Assembly: GCA_016744595.1 (NCBI GenBank)
Contig: JADGEB010000008.1
Location: forward strand, 1 to 64,000
Source of the DNA: Desulfuromusa sp.
GTDB taxonomy: Bacteria > Desulfobacterota > Desulfuromonadia > Desulfuromonadales > Geopsychrobacteraceae
Length of the DNA stretch: 64,000 nucleotides
Reading direction: 5' to 3'
Shown here: piece by piece, positions 8,712 to 18,114 of the stretch
How positions within the stretch are numbered: the first letter of the stretch is position 1
How the letters are laid out: each line of letters begins with the position of its first letter
Translations under genes and position numbers: made by a program
The notes under the pieces: generated by a model
What the model was told of the DNA's origin: nothing
Database searches by the model: none
What the model saw: the letters and a program-made list of their open reading frames with translations, nothing else

Positions 8712-10298
8712 TCAGCTATGTTCACGCGATTTTAAAAATTGTACACCTTCCCACTGTTCCATGGTATGGCCAAGACGCCACTCGCTTGCAGCCAGATAGG
8801 TCAAAAAACCTTCAGCATCATGTGCCAGACGACCTTGTTCCTTCTTCTGGAATTCTTCAAACAATTTCCGATCATCACACTCAATCCAACGTGCGGTTGT
8901 ATAATCAACCCCCTCATAAACAGCGTTGACATTATATTCTGCTTTGAGTCGCTCCATGGTCACATCAAATTGCAATACACCGACTGCACCAAGAATAAAT
9001 TCTGCCCCAGTCACCGGCTTAAAAACCTGCACAGCTCCCTCTTCTGCAAGCTGGATCAATCCTTTCTGTAACTGTTTTGACTTCAAAGGATCCTTCAGGC
9101 GAACACGACGAAAATGTTCCGGTGCAAAACTGGGAATTCCGGTAAACTTAAGAATCTCTCCGGTTGTAAAAGTATCACCAATCTTGATCGTTCCATGATT
9201 GTGCAACCCGATAATGTCCCCGGGATAGGCCTCTTCTACATGGGCTCGATCCTGAGCCATAAAAATAGTGGCATTCGACAGTGGAACATCCTTGCCAATC
9301 CGATGATGTTTCACCTTCATTCCACGAGTAAATTTACCTGAACAGATCCGCAAGAAGGCAATTCGATCACGATGGGCAGGATCCATATTTGCCTGAATTT
9401 TAAAAACAAACCCCGAAAACTGTTCTTCATCCGGCTCAACAATCCGCTCTACCGTTTCCCGTAGTCCCGGTGCTGGAGCCAGTTCAACAAAAGCATCAAG
9501 CATTTCCTGCACGCCAAAATTATTAATGCCGCTGCCGAAAAAGACCGGGCTTTGACTAGCACGCAAGTAATCGTCAAGGCAAAATGGGTTTGCCGCCCCT
9601 TCCAACAGTTCAATGTCCTCCCGCAACTCATCCGCTTGATTCCCCAGCAATTCATCCAGTTGTGGATCATTCAAATCAGCAATTTTTACCGTCTGGGTAC
9701 TGCGAATATCGTCACCAGGTCGAAATAAATTCAACTCTTTGCGATAGAGATTGTAAACTCCCTTAAAACGTTTCCCCATCCCGATTGGCCAAGACAATGG
9801 GGCACATTCAATCTGGAGTTTTTCCTCAATATCGGCAAGAATATCAAGGGGAGACAGGCCTTCTCGATCAAGCTTGTTGATAAATGTCAGCACTGGCGTG
9901 TTGCGCATCCGACAAACTTCCATCAATTTTTCGGTCTGAGGTTCAACACCTTTGGCACTGTCGATAACCATTAAAGCGCTGTCAACGGCAGTTAAAACCC
10001 GATAGGTATCCTCGGAAAAATCCTGGTGACCTGGGGTATCGAGTAGGTTGATTTCAAAATCGCGGTAATTAAATTTCATCACCGACGAAGAGACCGAAAT
10101 CCCACGCTCTTTCTCGATACTCATCCAGTCACTGGTTGCATGACGGTTAGATTTCCGTGCCTTGACCGTTCCGGCCATCTGAATCGCACCGCCAAACAAC
10201 AATAATTTTTCCGTCAAAGTGGTCTTACCAGCATCAGGGTGACTGATAATGCCGAATGTCCGGCGCTTATTTATTTCTCTTTGTAATTCTTTACTCAC
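8712..10298 (-). CDS. prfC: Peptide chain release factor 3
   Basis: A 528-residue translational GTPase that recycles RF1/RF2 from the ribosome after peptide release. G1 is HPDAGKTT, G3 is DTPGHQDF and G4 is NKLD; the switch region includes [10 protein letters not shown]. Length and C-terminal domains (about 300-528) match RF3. The start is GTG, overlapping the stop of the acyltransferase gene as GTGA, so the two are translationally coupled. The pairing with a lipid A gene has no obvious functional logic. Confidence 0.97.
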   Translation of the reverse strand: MSKELQREINKRRTFGIISHPDAGKTTLTEKLLLFGGAIQMAGTVKARKSNRHATSDWMSIEKERGISVSSSVMKFNYRDFEINLLDTPGHQDFSEDTYRVLTAVDSALMVIDSAKGVEPQTEKLMEVCRMRNTPVLTFINKLDREGLSPLDILADIEEKLQIECAPLSWPIGMGKRFKGVYNLYRKELNLFRPGDDIRSTQTVKIADLNDPQLDELLGNQADELREDIELLEGAANPFCLDDYLRASQSPVFFGSGINNFGVQEMLDAFVELAPAPGLRETVERIVEPDEEQFSGFVFKIQANMDPAHRDRIAFLRICSGKFTRGMKVKHHRIGKDVPLSNATIFMAQDRAHVEEAYPGDIIGLHNHGTIKIGDTFTTGEILKFTGIPSFAPEHFRRVRLKDPLKSKQLQKGLIQLAEEGAVQVFKPVTGAEFILGAVGVLQFDVTMERLKAEYNVNAVYEGVDYTTARWIECDDRKLFEEFQKKEQGRLAHDAEGFLTYLAASEWRLGHTMEQWEGVQFLKSREHS

Positions 10299-11209
10299 TT
10301 TTCACTATCCTTCACCTTATCTGGCTTCACCCGCCAGCGCTTATGCATCCAGAACCACTGGCTGACATCTTTACGTATTGCAGTTTCAATAATTTCAGTC
10401 AATCGCTGGGTATTTTTGCTAACAGCATTCTCACCATCATCACTCAATATCAACATCGGCTCCGCCCAAACCTTATAACGATCATCTGATTGTCGCAGAA
10501 AAAAGACTGGAACAATTGGAACCTGATGTTTCATCGCAATATTGGCAATTGCCGTCGTAGTATAAGCCTTACGACCAAAAAAATCAGTCACAACTGAACC
10601 CGGAGGAGAAATATGCTGATCGAGCAAAACCACGACTGCCTGCTTTTCCCGTAGCGACTTCAAAATCCGTCGGGCACCTTTTCGACTATTAAGAATCTCC
10701 GTTCCATAAGATGTCCGAATCCTCTCGAAAAAATGGTCGGAAAGAGGGTTTTTTAGTGGTTTTGCCACGGCAGCACACGGGATTCCCAATTCGGACATGA
10801 TAAAATGTCCAGCTTCCCAAAATCCCAAGTGCCCCGTAAGAAGGATAACTCCCCTGTTCAGCTCTAATGCCTCATGAAACAAATGAATATTTTCAAGATC
10901 GAAATAATGGTGGATATCATCACTACCAACTTTGAGCATATCCAGCCGCAGCATTTCTACACTACTGACCCCCATATGCTCAAAGTTCTTTCGGACATTC
11001 TCTTCAATCTCTTTCTCACTCAGTTCAGGTAGAGCCTTGATCATGTTTTCTTTTGCCAGACAATACCGCCCAGATAGAACTTTCATTCCCAGACGCCCTA
11101 CCAGACGCCCAAAAGCAAGAGCGGTCTTACGTGGCAATCCCCTGACGATCACCGCAACGACCCGCAAGGCAAAATATTCGGCGCGATGTTTAATAGATAC
11201 TGATGCCAT
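10295..11209 (-). CDS. Lipid A biosynthesis acyltransferase (LpxL/HtrB family)
   Basis: This transfers a secondary acyl chain to the lipid A precursor at the inner membrane. The family HxxxxE motif is visible in GHLGFWEAG, with later conserved segments including [18 protein letters not shown] and [10 protein letters not shown] choose ATG 11209 (304 residues) over the upstream ATG 11266, because the former has GGGGAG about ten bases upstream and starts at the expected N-terminus ([15 protein letters not shown]). Which chain or position it acylates cannot be judged. Confidence 0.9.
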   Translation of the reverse strand: MASVSIKHRAEYFALRVVAVIVRGLPRKTALAFGRLVGRLGMKVLSGRYCLAKENMIKALPELSEKEIEENVRKNFEHMGVSSVEMLRLDMLKVGSDDIHHYFDLENIHLFHEALELNRGVILLTGHLGFWEAGHFIMSELGIPCAAVAKPLKNPLSDHFFERIRTSYGTEILNSRKGARRILKSLREKQAVVVLLDQHISPPGSVVTDFFGRKAYTTTAIANIAMKHQVPIVPVFFLRQSDDRYKVWAEPMLILSDDGENAVSKNTQRLTEIIETAIRKDVSQWFWMHKRWRVKPDKVKDSEK

Positions 11210-11347
11210 CTGGCAGTTACTCCCCAAAAAGAACCTCAAACTGATCGACCGGGCACTATAACGCAACTTCAGGAAAAGAAGAAAGTCAGTTTTTGAAGTG
11301 TCTAAAAAACATTACTCAAGACTAACACAATTTCATCAGCTAAGTCC

Positions 11348-11376
11348 TTGACCAACCGAATCGATACTTTTATGCT
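11348..11376 (+). promoter_or_regulatory. Sigma-70 promoter for upp-uraA
   Basis: TTGACC (11348-11353), a 17-base spacer and TATGCT (11371-11376) lie 42 bases before the upp ATG. The spacing is ideal. No obvious attenuator is seen in the short leader. Confidence 0.7.
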
Positions 11377-11417
11377 GCGCTGTTGAATCAGACATAACAT
11401 TTCCCAAGGAGAAAACT

Positions 11418-12044
11418 ATGGCCGTTTTTGAAGTTAACCACCCCCTGGTCAAACATAAGCTAGGTCTGCTGCGCCAAAACGATATCAGCACCAAAGATTT
11501 TCGTGAACTTGCTTCTGAAATCGCCCGCTTACTGACCTACGAAGCCACCAAGGATCTTGAAACTGAGCCACAAACTATCACTGGTTGGAACGGCTCGGTG
11601 GAAGTTGAAAAAATTAAAGGGAAGAAAATCACAGTTGTCCCAATTCTCCGTGCTGGTCTAGGAATGATGGATGGGGTTCTCGACCTTATCCCAAGTGCAC
11701 GTGTCAGTGTCGTTGGTCTCTACCGTAATGAGGAAACTCTGGAGCCGGTCACCTACTATGAAAAATTTACCAGCAATATAGATAATCGCACTGCCCTGAT
11801 CCTTGATCCGATGCTTGCAACCGGTGGCTCATTGGTCGCATGTATCGACATGTTAAAGAAAGCCGGATGTACCAGTATTCGAGGACTCTTTCTTGTCGCA
11901 GCTCCAGAAGGAATCGCACTGCTCGAAAAAGAGCACCCCGATGTTGACATCTATGTTGCCTCGATTGATGAACAATTGAATGAAAACGGCTATATTCTCC
12001 CGGGTCTTGGTGATGCCGGGGATAAGATATTCGGCACCAAATAA
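11418..12044 (+). CDS. upp: Uracil phosphoribosyltransferase
   Basis: This cytoplasmic salvage enzyme makes UMP from uracil and PRPP. The 208-residue length is standard. Visible family features are [13 protein letters not shown], the PRPP loop [10 protein letters not shown] and the C-terminal uracil-binding stretch [11 protein letters not shown]. The SD is AAGGAG seven bases before ATG. It is followed 34 bases later by the uracil permease, a classic uptake-and-capture pair. Confidence 0.97.
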   Translation: MAVFEVNHPLVKHKLGLLRQNDISTKDFRELASEIARLLTYEATKDLETEPQTITGWNGSVEVEKIKGKKITVVPILRAGLGMMDGVLDLIPSARVSVVGLYRNEETLEPVTYYEKFTSNIDNRTALILDPMLATGGSLVACIDMLKKAGCTSIRGLFLVAAPEGIALLEKEHPDVDIYVASIDEQLNENGYILPGLGDAGDKIFGTK

Positions 12045-12078
12045 GCCCTACAACCTTTTGCGGAGAAGGATTTAAGAC

Positions 12079-13398
12079 ATGAAACAGACGCCATCCCCCA
12101 CAGATTATAATTTTCGAGCGAAAGACTGTCTCCTTGGTGCCCAGATGCTGTTTGTTGCATTCGGTGCCCTGGTATTGGTTCCTCTGCTAACGGGTCTTAA
12201 TGCTAACGTTGCACTATTCACTGCTGGTGCCGGAACCCTGATTTTTCAATTGATCACCCGTGGACGTGTGCCGGTTTTTCTAGCATCAAGTTTCGCATTT
12301 ATTGCGCCAATTATCTACGGTGTTGGCCAATGGGGGATCGCCGGAACAATGTGCGGTCTGGTCGCTGCTGGCTTGCTCTACGCAATTCTGAGTTTTGTCG
12401 TACGGATCTTTGGTTCTGATATCTTGCACAAAGTTTTGCCACCAATCGTCACAGGTCCGGTCATCATGGTTATCGGTCTGGTTCTGGCACCGGTAGCTAT
12501 CCATATGGCCTCTGGTCGCACCGGCGATGGTTCTGCCTGGTTGGTTCCAGAAACTACTGCCTATATCATTGCCGGAGTCGCCCTGGCAGTCACTATTCTA
12601 GTTTCCCTGCTCGGTCGTGGGCTATTCAAATTGATACCGATCTTAAGTGGAATTGTTGCTGGCTATGTCACATCGCTGATTCTTGACGGTACCGGATTCA
12701 CAGCCTCCACCCAAGCAGCTTTTGATCCAGGCACACTGCAAAACTGGACTGGTCCAGCACTGATCTCAATGCAGAAGGTTGCTGAGGCCCCATGGTTTGC
12801 GATACCGGACTTCACCTTCCCAGTTTGGAATCTCGAAGCCATCCTGTTCATTGTTCCAGTCGCCATCGCTCCAGCCATCGAACATTTTGGTGATGTGTTG
12901 GCGATCGGTGGAATCTCAGGAAAAGACTATGTGAAAGATCCAGGCATCGAAAATACCCTGCTAGGTGACGGCGTTGCAACCAGCTTTGCCGCTTTGCTCG
13001 GTGGGCCTCCAAACACCACCTATTCAGAAGTTTCTGGTGCAGTCGCTCTAACAAAATCATTTAATCCTGCCATCATGACTTGGGCAGCTATTACCGCAAT
13101 TCTGCTTGCTTTCATTGGTAAACTAGGCGGCTTTTTGAACTCTATCCCAGTACCAATCATGGGTGGAATTATGGTTCTGTTATTTGGCGCTATTGCCGTT
13201 ATCGGCATCAATACGCTGGTCAAAGCTGGAACCGACTTGATGCAACCCCGCAATCTGGCGATTGTTGCAATCATTCTGGTCTTTGGTATTGGTGGAATGA
13301 GTTTTGACTTGGCCATTGTCAAACTTGGCGGTATTGGTTTGGCGGGGGTCGTTGGTGTGTTGTTAAATCTGATTCTTCCAGCAGGCAATGACGCCTGA
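12079..13398 (+). CDS. uraA: Uracil/xanthine permease (NCS2 family)
   Basis: An inner-membrane proton symporter of 439 residues with about 14 hydrophobic segments. NCS2 signature regions include FGALVLVPLLTGL near the N-terminus and the substrate-site region VAIAPAIEHFGDVLAIGG (about residues 258-275) with GGPPNTTYSE following. Specificity for uracil is inferred from the upstream upp gene. SD GGAG precedes the ATG. It ends the operon; a long hairpin terminator follows. Confidence 0.95.
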   Translation: MKQTPSPTDYNFRAKDCLLGAQMLFVAFGALVLVPLLTGLNANVALFTAGAGTLIFQLITRGRVPVFLASSFAFIAPIIYGVGQWGIAGTMCGLVAAGLLYAILSFVVRIFGSDILHKVLPPIVTGPVIMVIGLVLAPVAIHMASGRTGDGSAWLVPETTAYIIAGVALAVTILVSLLGRGLFKLIPILSGIVAGYVTSLILDGTGFTASTQAAFDPGTLQNWTGPALISMQKVAEAPWFAIPDFTFPVWNLEAILFIVPVAIAPAIEHFGDVLAIGGISGKDYVKDPGIENTLLGDGVATSFAALLGGPPNTTYSEVSGAVALTKSFNPAIMTWAAITAILLAFIGKLGGFLNSIPVPIMGGIMVLLFGAIAVIGINTLVKAGTDLMQPRNLAIVAIILVFGIGGMSFDLAIVKLGGIGLAGVVGVLLNLILPAGNDA

Positions 13399-13429
13399 TA
13401 TTTGCTCAAAGAACAAATCAGCTAAAGTG

Positions 13430-13477
13430 AAATAGAAAAACGGGTTGAACTGTAGAGTTCAATCCGTTTTTCTATTT
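13430..13477 (+). terminator. Long hairpin terminator of upp-uraA
   Basis: Two 22-base arms (13430-13451 and 13456-13477) pair with one G-U and a four-base loop; the core is ACGGGTTGAACT / AGTTCAATCCGT followed by TTTTTCTATTT. It is A/T-symmetric, so it could act in both directions. Confidence 0.9.
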
Positions 13478-13480
13478 GGT

Positions 13481-13783
13481 TAATTACGCTGCACAACATG
13501 AAACCCAACAAAAACCCTCTTAGTCATCCAACGAACGGGCGTAGCCATTGTAGCCTTCCATCGCGACACAACCCGGGCTCTAGAATTGGTGCTCAAGATT
13601 TGACAGTCGCCTAGAAAAGGTCGCAAACCCGTCAGGCTGATGGGGAATGCTGAACGCATCCAGGATCTAATCAGCAGGGAGTCCAACAGCTACTTGGTAA
13701 TGTTTGCCACCAACATCGATGCTGACACGGATATCACGGGTCGGGGAATAAAAGGTGAAGGACTCCTTTCGCAGGCAAGGCAT
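13481..13783 (-). pseudogene. IS110-family transposase N-terminal remnant
   Basis: Reading from ATG 13783 on the minus strand gives a typical IS110-type (DEDD) N-terminus: VSIDVGGKHYQVAVGLPAD, then, after an in-frame TAG, ILDAFSIPHQPDGFATF, another TAG, and VAMEGYNGYARSLDD before a TAA. A frameshift then gives TKRVFVGFHVVQRN, matching the usual continuation. Two internal stops, a frameshift and loss of the catalytic remainder and C-terminal serine region make it dead. The remnant ends within a few bases of the uraA terminator. Family assignment rests on motif recognition only. Confidence 0.75.
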
Positions 13784-14142
13784 AAGACATCATCCACAGG
13801 TCACGCCTACAACACAGAGTCACTATCAAAAGAGCATCATCCCGGTTGCCCAATTGATGACGCAAATGACGGGGGCGGCATTTCAAAATCGAGCAAACCT
13901 GAAAATTCAGGCTGCGGATCCCATGAGTCATTCCCCCGTCAGAAACAAGTTTAACAAAACAGGGGTAACCCGCCATCCACTAAATATGATGGTAGACCCT
14001 ATTTTTACTGCGTAGGCAAAATAGCAGTTCTTGAATTGACTTTTCCGGTTGTTGAAACCATTGCGGAACAAAAAAACTTACCAGAATTCAAACGGTATGT
14101 GTTTTTACCATAATGATGGTGTGTTCAATTGAAATAACCCAT
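13784..14142. other. Non-coding stretch; possible IS110 left-end remnant
   Basis: No convincing gene. It lies upstream of the dead transposase. IS110-group elements carry a structured guide (bridge/seek) RNA in their non-coding left end, so 13784-13990 may be the decayed equivalent. A small hairpin (CCTGAA 13898-13903 with TTCAGG 13906-13911) is visible. The rest, up to the rhodanese promoter, shows nothing I recognise. Confidence 0.35.
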
Positions 14143-14171
14143 TTGACTTGCTTCTGCCAATCTTCTATTCA
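14143..14171 (+). promoter_or_regulatory. Sigma-70 promoter for rhodanese gene
   Basis: TTGACT (14143-14148), a 17-base spacer and TATTCA (14166-14171) lie 60 bases before the chosen ATG. Confidence 0.55.
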
Positions 14172-14230
14172 TATCTGCACATTCCGAATCATTTATGCAA
14201 ATTACATTCATTACTCATCAGGAGTTTCAG

Positions 14231-14656
14231 ATGCGAAGATTGTTTAAAGTTTCCACCATGGTTCTGTTTTTAACTATTTCTCTATCCATTCCGGCTTTTG
14301 CATATCAGTACATGACTGCTGCAGAGGTAAAGCAAAATATGGCTGAAAAAACCCCCATGGCTCTGGTTGATATTCAGGTTGAAGATGAATTTAACCAACA
14401 CCATATCATTGGTGCCCAGGCGACCTATGCCTACCCGGTCAAAACAGAAGATGATCGTAATAAGATGACAGCTGTTATCACGCCGCTTCTTAGTAATAAT
14501 GATCTTGCTGTGGTTGTTTGTCCTCGCGGTGGTGGCGGTGCAAAACGTGCTTACAATTTGCTGCTGAAATCAGGTATTGCTGAAGATCGTGTCTATATCT
14601 TGAAAAAGGGGCAAGCAGATTGGCCTTATCCTGAATTGTTGGATGATTCTCACTAA
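14231..14656 (+). CDS. Periplasmic rhodanese-like protein
   Basis: A single rhodanese domain of about 141 residues behind a signal peptide (hydrophobic segment then PAFAYQ). The active-site loop reads CPRGGGGA, with the catalytic Cys present, followed by KRAYNLLLKSG as in single-domain rhodaneses. Members move sulfane sulfur or act as protein-binding modules. The start at ATG 14231 is preferred over ATG 14195 because CAGGAG lies seven bases upstream and the signal peptide then starts normally. It is monocistronic, bounded by a strong hairpin. Confidence 0.88.
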   Translation: MRRLFKVSTMVLFLTISLSIPAFAYQYMTAAEVKQNMAEKTPMALVDIQVEDEFNQHHIIGAQATYAYPVKTEDDRNKMTAVITPLLSNNDLAVVVCPRGGGGAKRAYNLLLKSGIAEDRVYILKKGQADWPYPELLDDSH

Positions 14657-14663
14657 AAACACA

Positions 14664-14713
14664 GTTTTCAAGAAACCACATGTCTCGCCAGTAGCATGTG
14701 GTTTCTTGAAAAC
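14664..14713. terminator. 19-base perfect inverted repeat (bidirectional terminator)
   Basis: Arms 14664-14682 and 14695-14713 are perfect complements (GTTTTCAAGAAACCACATG) around a 12-base loop. It lies between convergent genes (rhodanese on plus, PLP enzyme on minus), and the arms supply A/T-rich tails in both directions. Confidence 0.75.
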
Positions 14714-14762
14714 GTCAATGGGAACATTCTTGTTTTAGTGCTTTAAGCCTGAAATCCTGCCA

Positions 14763-16265
14763 TCAAGCTTGGAGCTTATGAAATACTTCCTCCATAGCAT
14801 CAACTATATGCTGTGGAGAATCTTCCCCTACTGAAAGACGAATCAACCACGGGGAAAGCCCCATGGCATACAGGGTTTTCTGTTCCGCTTCATTGACCAG
14901 ATCCCAGTGAGCTAAAAGGGTGTAGCTCATAGCCAACGGGAAATCACAGCCGAGACTGGGGCCTTTGGGTAGATTCAGATCATCGTAAAACGTTTGAAAA
15001 TCACCAGCTATGACAAATGAGATGACACCACCGTAGCAACCGTCGTCTTTTGCGATCTGGCGGTAATTTTTGCAGGTTACATCAGAATAGACATGGTGGA
15101 TGATTTTCACCTGCGGATGTTTTTCCAGATAATCGACAAGGATCGCAGCGTTTTGATTGACCTGCTTGATCCGTTCACGGTAGCCACTGATTGTATATCC
15201 GATCCGCTGAAGATCTCTCCCCTCAAGAGTAATTAGAAATTTTCCCAATGCTTGCTCAGTGGCTTTCGGAAGTTGCGACTGTTTGGGAATAATGATGGCA
15301 CCCCCCATACAGTCACCTTTTCCTGACGCAAATTTGGTGAGACTCTCAATAATAATATCGACATAAGGAGCCACATCAACATTCCATGGAGTGGCAAAGG
15401 TATTATCCAAAATCACCGTAAAGCCATATTGTTGTGCCAGCTTTGCAAGAGCGAGGAGATCTGGCGTCTGCAAAAGGGGATTGGAAACGGTCTCGGTTAT
15501 TAACCCGGCAACTCGATTCCCGTTTTCTGCAAGGTATGCCTCAAGTTCTTCAAAATCGGTCACACGCCCTATCTGATGGAATTCTTTGCTGCACTTCCTG
15601 AGAATATGAATTGAGTCCGTGTAGATCCAGCCAAACTGGATAAAAACATCCCGTTCTGCAGAAACGGTCTCCTTAATTGCTGCATAGGCGGCATAGATCG
15701 CATTCATCCCCGATCCGCAGAGAGTAATTTCTGATTCTCCGTAGCCCTGTTGAAGGATGTGGATAATATGTTCTTCTGGATTAGTATGGTTATATTCTTC
15801 AATCCACTCGGGGACTTCAATACCATGAGAACAGAGGAAATCTTCAGCCTCACGAGAGTAAATCATATACCCGCAATGTTTCATGAAGGCATAGTAGTCA
15901 GCAGGAGTGTCGATCGTAGTTTTGGGGAAGTATGCGATAGCATACCTATCGTACTCATAGATTTCGGGAGAGGTGCCAGAGAGTTCGGCAACATGCTCTG
16001 CAAATTTCAGTGAAGGCAGAAGGTAGCAAGTTCCATTGCCATCAAGCCCCATTTCTGCCCTGATGAATTGTGCCACCTTTTTTACATAAGGATGAAACAG
16101 GATACGAGGGTAAGCATTTTTTACCCGGTCAAAAATACCGTTAGTTTCCTCTTCGTAATCAACGACATCCTGATAAGTCGGCATAGAGACAGAAAAAGCA
16201 TGAGGGTTATCCAGCGGAAGGTTCGCACCACAAGGAATTGGTTTGTAATAACGCTTGTCCATCAA
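14763..16265 (-). CDS. Extended cystathionine gamma-synthase-like PLP enzyme (fungal Str2-like)
   Basis: A PLP-dependent transsulfuration-family enzyme of 500 residues, about 100 longer than usual bacterial CGS/CGL. The PLP lysine is in SLTKFASGKGD, with CGSGMNAIYAAYAAI and DNTFATPW upstream. An N-terminal extension of about 160 residues (NPHAFSVSMPTYQDVVDYEE, NAYPRILFHPYVKK) resembles the extra domain of fungal cystathionine gamma-synthases such as yeast Str2. The exact reaction is unknown; C-S bond chemistry on a homoserine- or serine-type substrate is likely. It follows the DUF1015 gene by 13 bases, so they are cotranscribed. Confidence 0.85.
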   Translation of the reverse strand: MMDKRYYKPIPCGANLPLDNPHAFSVSMPTYQDVVDYEEETNGIFDRVKNAYPRILFHPYVKKVAQFIRAEMGLDGNGTCYLLPSLKFAEHVAELSGTSPEIYEYDRYAIAYFPKTTIDTPADYYAFMKHCGYMIYSREAEDFLCSHGIEVPEWIEEYNHTNPEEHIIHILQQGYGESEITLCGSGMNAIYAAYAAIKETVSAERDVFIQFGWIYTDSIHILRKCSKEFHQIGRVTDFEELEAYLAENGNRVAGLITETVSNPLLQTPDLLALAKLAQQYGFTVILDNTFATPWNVDVAPYVDIIIESLTKFASGKGDCMGGAIIIPKQSQLPKATEQALGKFLITLEGRDLQRIGYTISGYRERIKQVNQNAAILVDYLEKHPQVKIIHHVYSDVTCKNYRQIAKDDGCYGGVISFVIAGDFQTFYDDLNLPKGPSLGCDFPLAMSYTLLAHWDLVNEAEQKTLYAMGLSPWLIRLSVGEDSPQHIVDAMEEVFHKLQA

Positions 16266-16278
16266 TTACCTCCAGGAG

Positions 16279-17613
16279 CTACCTCTGAATTCTCCGACAT
16301 TCTAAATAAAAGCGTTTTTCATCCGCCTCTCCCAGTGAGAAAGTTTTACGCGGCAATGCACCATCCAGAACAATTGTTTTAAACAGATCGTGCTTGGAAA
16401 TCGCTGGCAAGTAAAAACCGACACAACCGGGCTGGCCACCAAGGGTAGTCACAGCCTTTTCACCATGAATATAATCAATGCGCGCAGTCGGATTTTCCTG
16501 TAGGTAATGATCGAGAAATACCTGCAATGTTGCGACCGTCAAAGTATATTCGGGGTTTTCAACCGTATAGACCCCAAACCGTCCACCGAGAATAATCGGG
16601 AAGACATGTGCCCCTTCGGTGCTGGCCGCAATCGATGCTGCTTCCGCAAAATCAACACAAAAAGAAAAACTCAAGGGTGTATTCCGCACAGCAAAAAAAG
16701 TTTCCATCTGTTGTCGTAGATGAACACAATTGACGTTGAACAAGACCCGGTGGATGGCCTCAAATTCCAGCCCAGAGTCATGAACATTGACCAGCTCAAC
16801 CAAAGCAAAACGAGCCGGATGACTCATCACAATTGTGGGATCATCAGCCTCCTCCTTCAATTTTGTCCAGATTGCTTTCGCAGTGGCGAATGAGTGATTG
16901 CCATCCCCCATGGCGTAAAGCATCACGTCACCATCAACATTGTATTTTTCACGATAGGCGGCAGGATCAGCCAACTTTTCCAGTGCAGTTGTGATTTGAG
17001 TGATCAGCTCCGGTTGATCAACTCGATATCCTTTAAGGTGGCCACCATTCTCCAACAAACTGAAATCGTAGACCGTTTCCAGATCTTGATTGAACAACGG
17101 TTCAATAACTGTTCGTTGTGGATCATCGATCAGGACCATGATATGTGGCAATTCAATCGGTGCGTTCTGCCGTACCTTGATCCGTGGCGGTAAGCGGTCA
17201 AGAATGGTTCCCTCAGTTGACCGAATCAGTCCTGTTGCTCCTTCAGTATAATCGTATTGCTCCAGGTCAAGCGCCAGAATCAATCCCTTACGTGATTCAA
17301 CTGCTGTTGTTTTACGATCAACCAGAATAAATCCTGAGGGTTGCTCTTCTAAACTACCATCGGCCAAATAAGCTTCCATGGTTCGGTTGATCGCTGCAAT
17401 CCGCTTCTCAGTATCTGCATCATCCAGATAGACTTCTGGAAAAACTAAATTCAATGTTGAAATATTTTTTGCCGTCTGCTGCTCCAAGCGCTGCCAATAT
17501 TCTGGATCAGAAGTATACTGGTCACAGGCAATCACCGCCCAGTGCTGCATATCTGTTCCTTTTTTTGGCAGCAAAATCTTTGGCACCTGCACCCCTATTT
17601 TTTCAAAAATCAT
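16279..17613 (-). CDS. DUF1015 family protein
   Basis: A 444-residue cytoplasmic protein of the DUF1015 (COG4198) family, recognisable from MYAMGDGNHSFATAKAIW, VIACDQYTSDPEYW near the N-terminus and the closing HGEKAVTTLGGQPGCVGF region. The family's biochemical function is not settled as far as I know. It is first in a two-gene operon with the CGS-like PLP enzyme, which suggests a link to serine, homoserine or sulfur amino-acid metabolism. That is inference from context. Confidence 0.85.
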   Translation of the reverse strand: MIFEKIGVQVPKILLPKKGTDMQHWAVIACDQYTSDPEYWQRLEQQTAKNISTLNLVFPEVYLDDADTEKRIAAINRTMEAYLADGSLEEQPSGFILVDRKTTAVESRKGLILALDLEQYDYTEGATGLIRSTEGTILDRLPPRIKVRQNAPIELPHIMVLIDDPQRTVIEPLFNQDLETVYDFSLLENGGHLKGYRVDQPELITQITTALEKLADPAAYREKYNVDGDVMLYAMGDGNHSFATAKAIWTKLKEEADDPTIVMSHPARFALVELVNVHDSGLEFEAIHRVLFNVNCVHLRQQMETFFAVRNTPLSFSFCVDFAEAASIAASTEGAHVFPIILGGRFGVYTVENPEYTLTVATLQVFLDHYLQENPTARIDYIHGEKAVTTLGGQPGCVGFYLPAISKHDLFKTIVLDGALPRKTFSLGEADEKRFYLECRRIQR

Positions 17614-17765
17614 TATTTATCCCTTTCGACTTCCAACTGAACAAGACCGCCGTTTCAAAAAATATAAGGTAGCATGATTTTAATAGATGGAAAAGCATCT
17701 ACCCCAAGTCTATTCATGGTGATAACAAATTTTGCCAGACCAGCAATGTTGAGTATTTTGTGTGC

Positions 17766-17795
17766 TTGACAGAAGACATGATATTCTTCTATAAG
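17766..17795 (+). promoter_or_regulatory. Sigma-70 promoter of the btu operon
   Basis: TTGACA (17766-17771), 18-base spacer, TATAAG (17790-17795), just upstream of the cobalamin riboswitch. Confidence 0.75.
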
Positions 17796-17804
17796 CAGGA
17801 TCAC

Positions 17805-17972
17805 AATTGAATCGTTTTACGGTTAGAGAAGAGGAGTGTAAATCTCCCACGGACCCGCCGCTGTAATCGAGTTGAATCGGACAAACATGTCACTGGGAGA
17901 AAACCCGGGAAGGCTGTCCGTTTCTTCGGCAGAAGAGAATGTCGAAAACTCGTAAGTCAGAAGACCTGCCAT
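17805..17972 (+). ncRNA. Cobalamin (B12) riboswitch
   Basis: The leader contains the conserved elements of the AdoCbl/B12 aptamer: the GGAGTGTAAATCTCC hairpin, ACCCGCCGCTGTAA, the B12-box-like stretch TCACTGGGAGAAAACCCGGG and the distal AGTCAGAAGACCTGCC. A GC-rich segment (about 17993-18024) and an intrinsic terminator (18039-18070) follow before btuB. This fits transcriptional shut-off of corrinoid uptake when B12 is plentiful. Confidence 0.95.
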
Positions 17973-18038
17973 AAAACACATCCATTATCAGTCTCCCCGG
18001 GTACGGGAGTGTGGGCAAATGCGGATAACAATACGGAA

Positions 18039-18070
18039 AACCCGCACCTGTCATAGGTGTCGGGTTTTTT
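18039..18070 (+). terminator. Riboswitch-controlled terminator
   Basis: AACCCG-CACCT, loop GTCAT, AGGTG-T-CGGGTT followed by TTTTT, 45 bases before the btuB ATG. It is the expected expression platform of the B12 riboswitch. Confidence 0.85.
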
Positions 18071-18114
18071 TATTGCGTGCTGTCCACCTCGCCGAGGGAA
18101 ACAGGAGGAACAAA

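Noticed and set aside
13640-14015. Plus-strand frames of 86-104 residues
   Set aside because: They run antisense to the IS110 remnant and its flank; no SD or homology.
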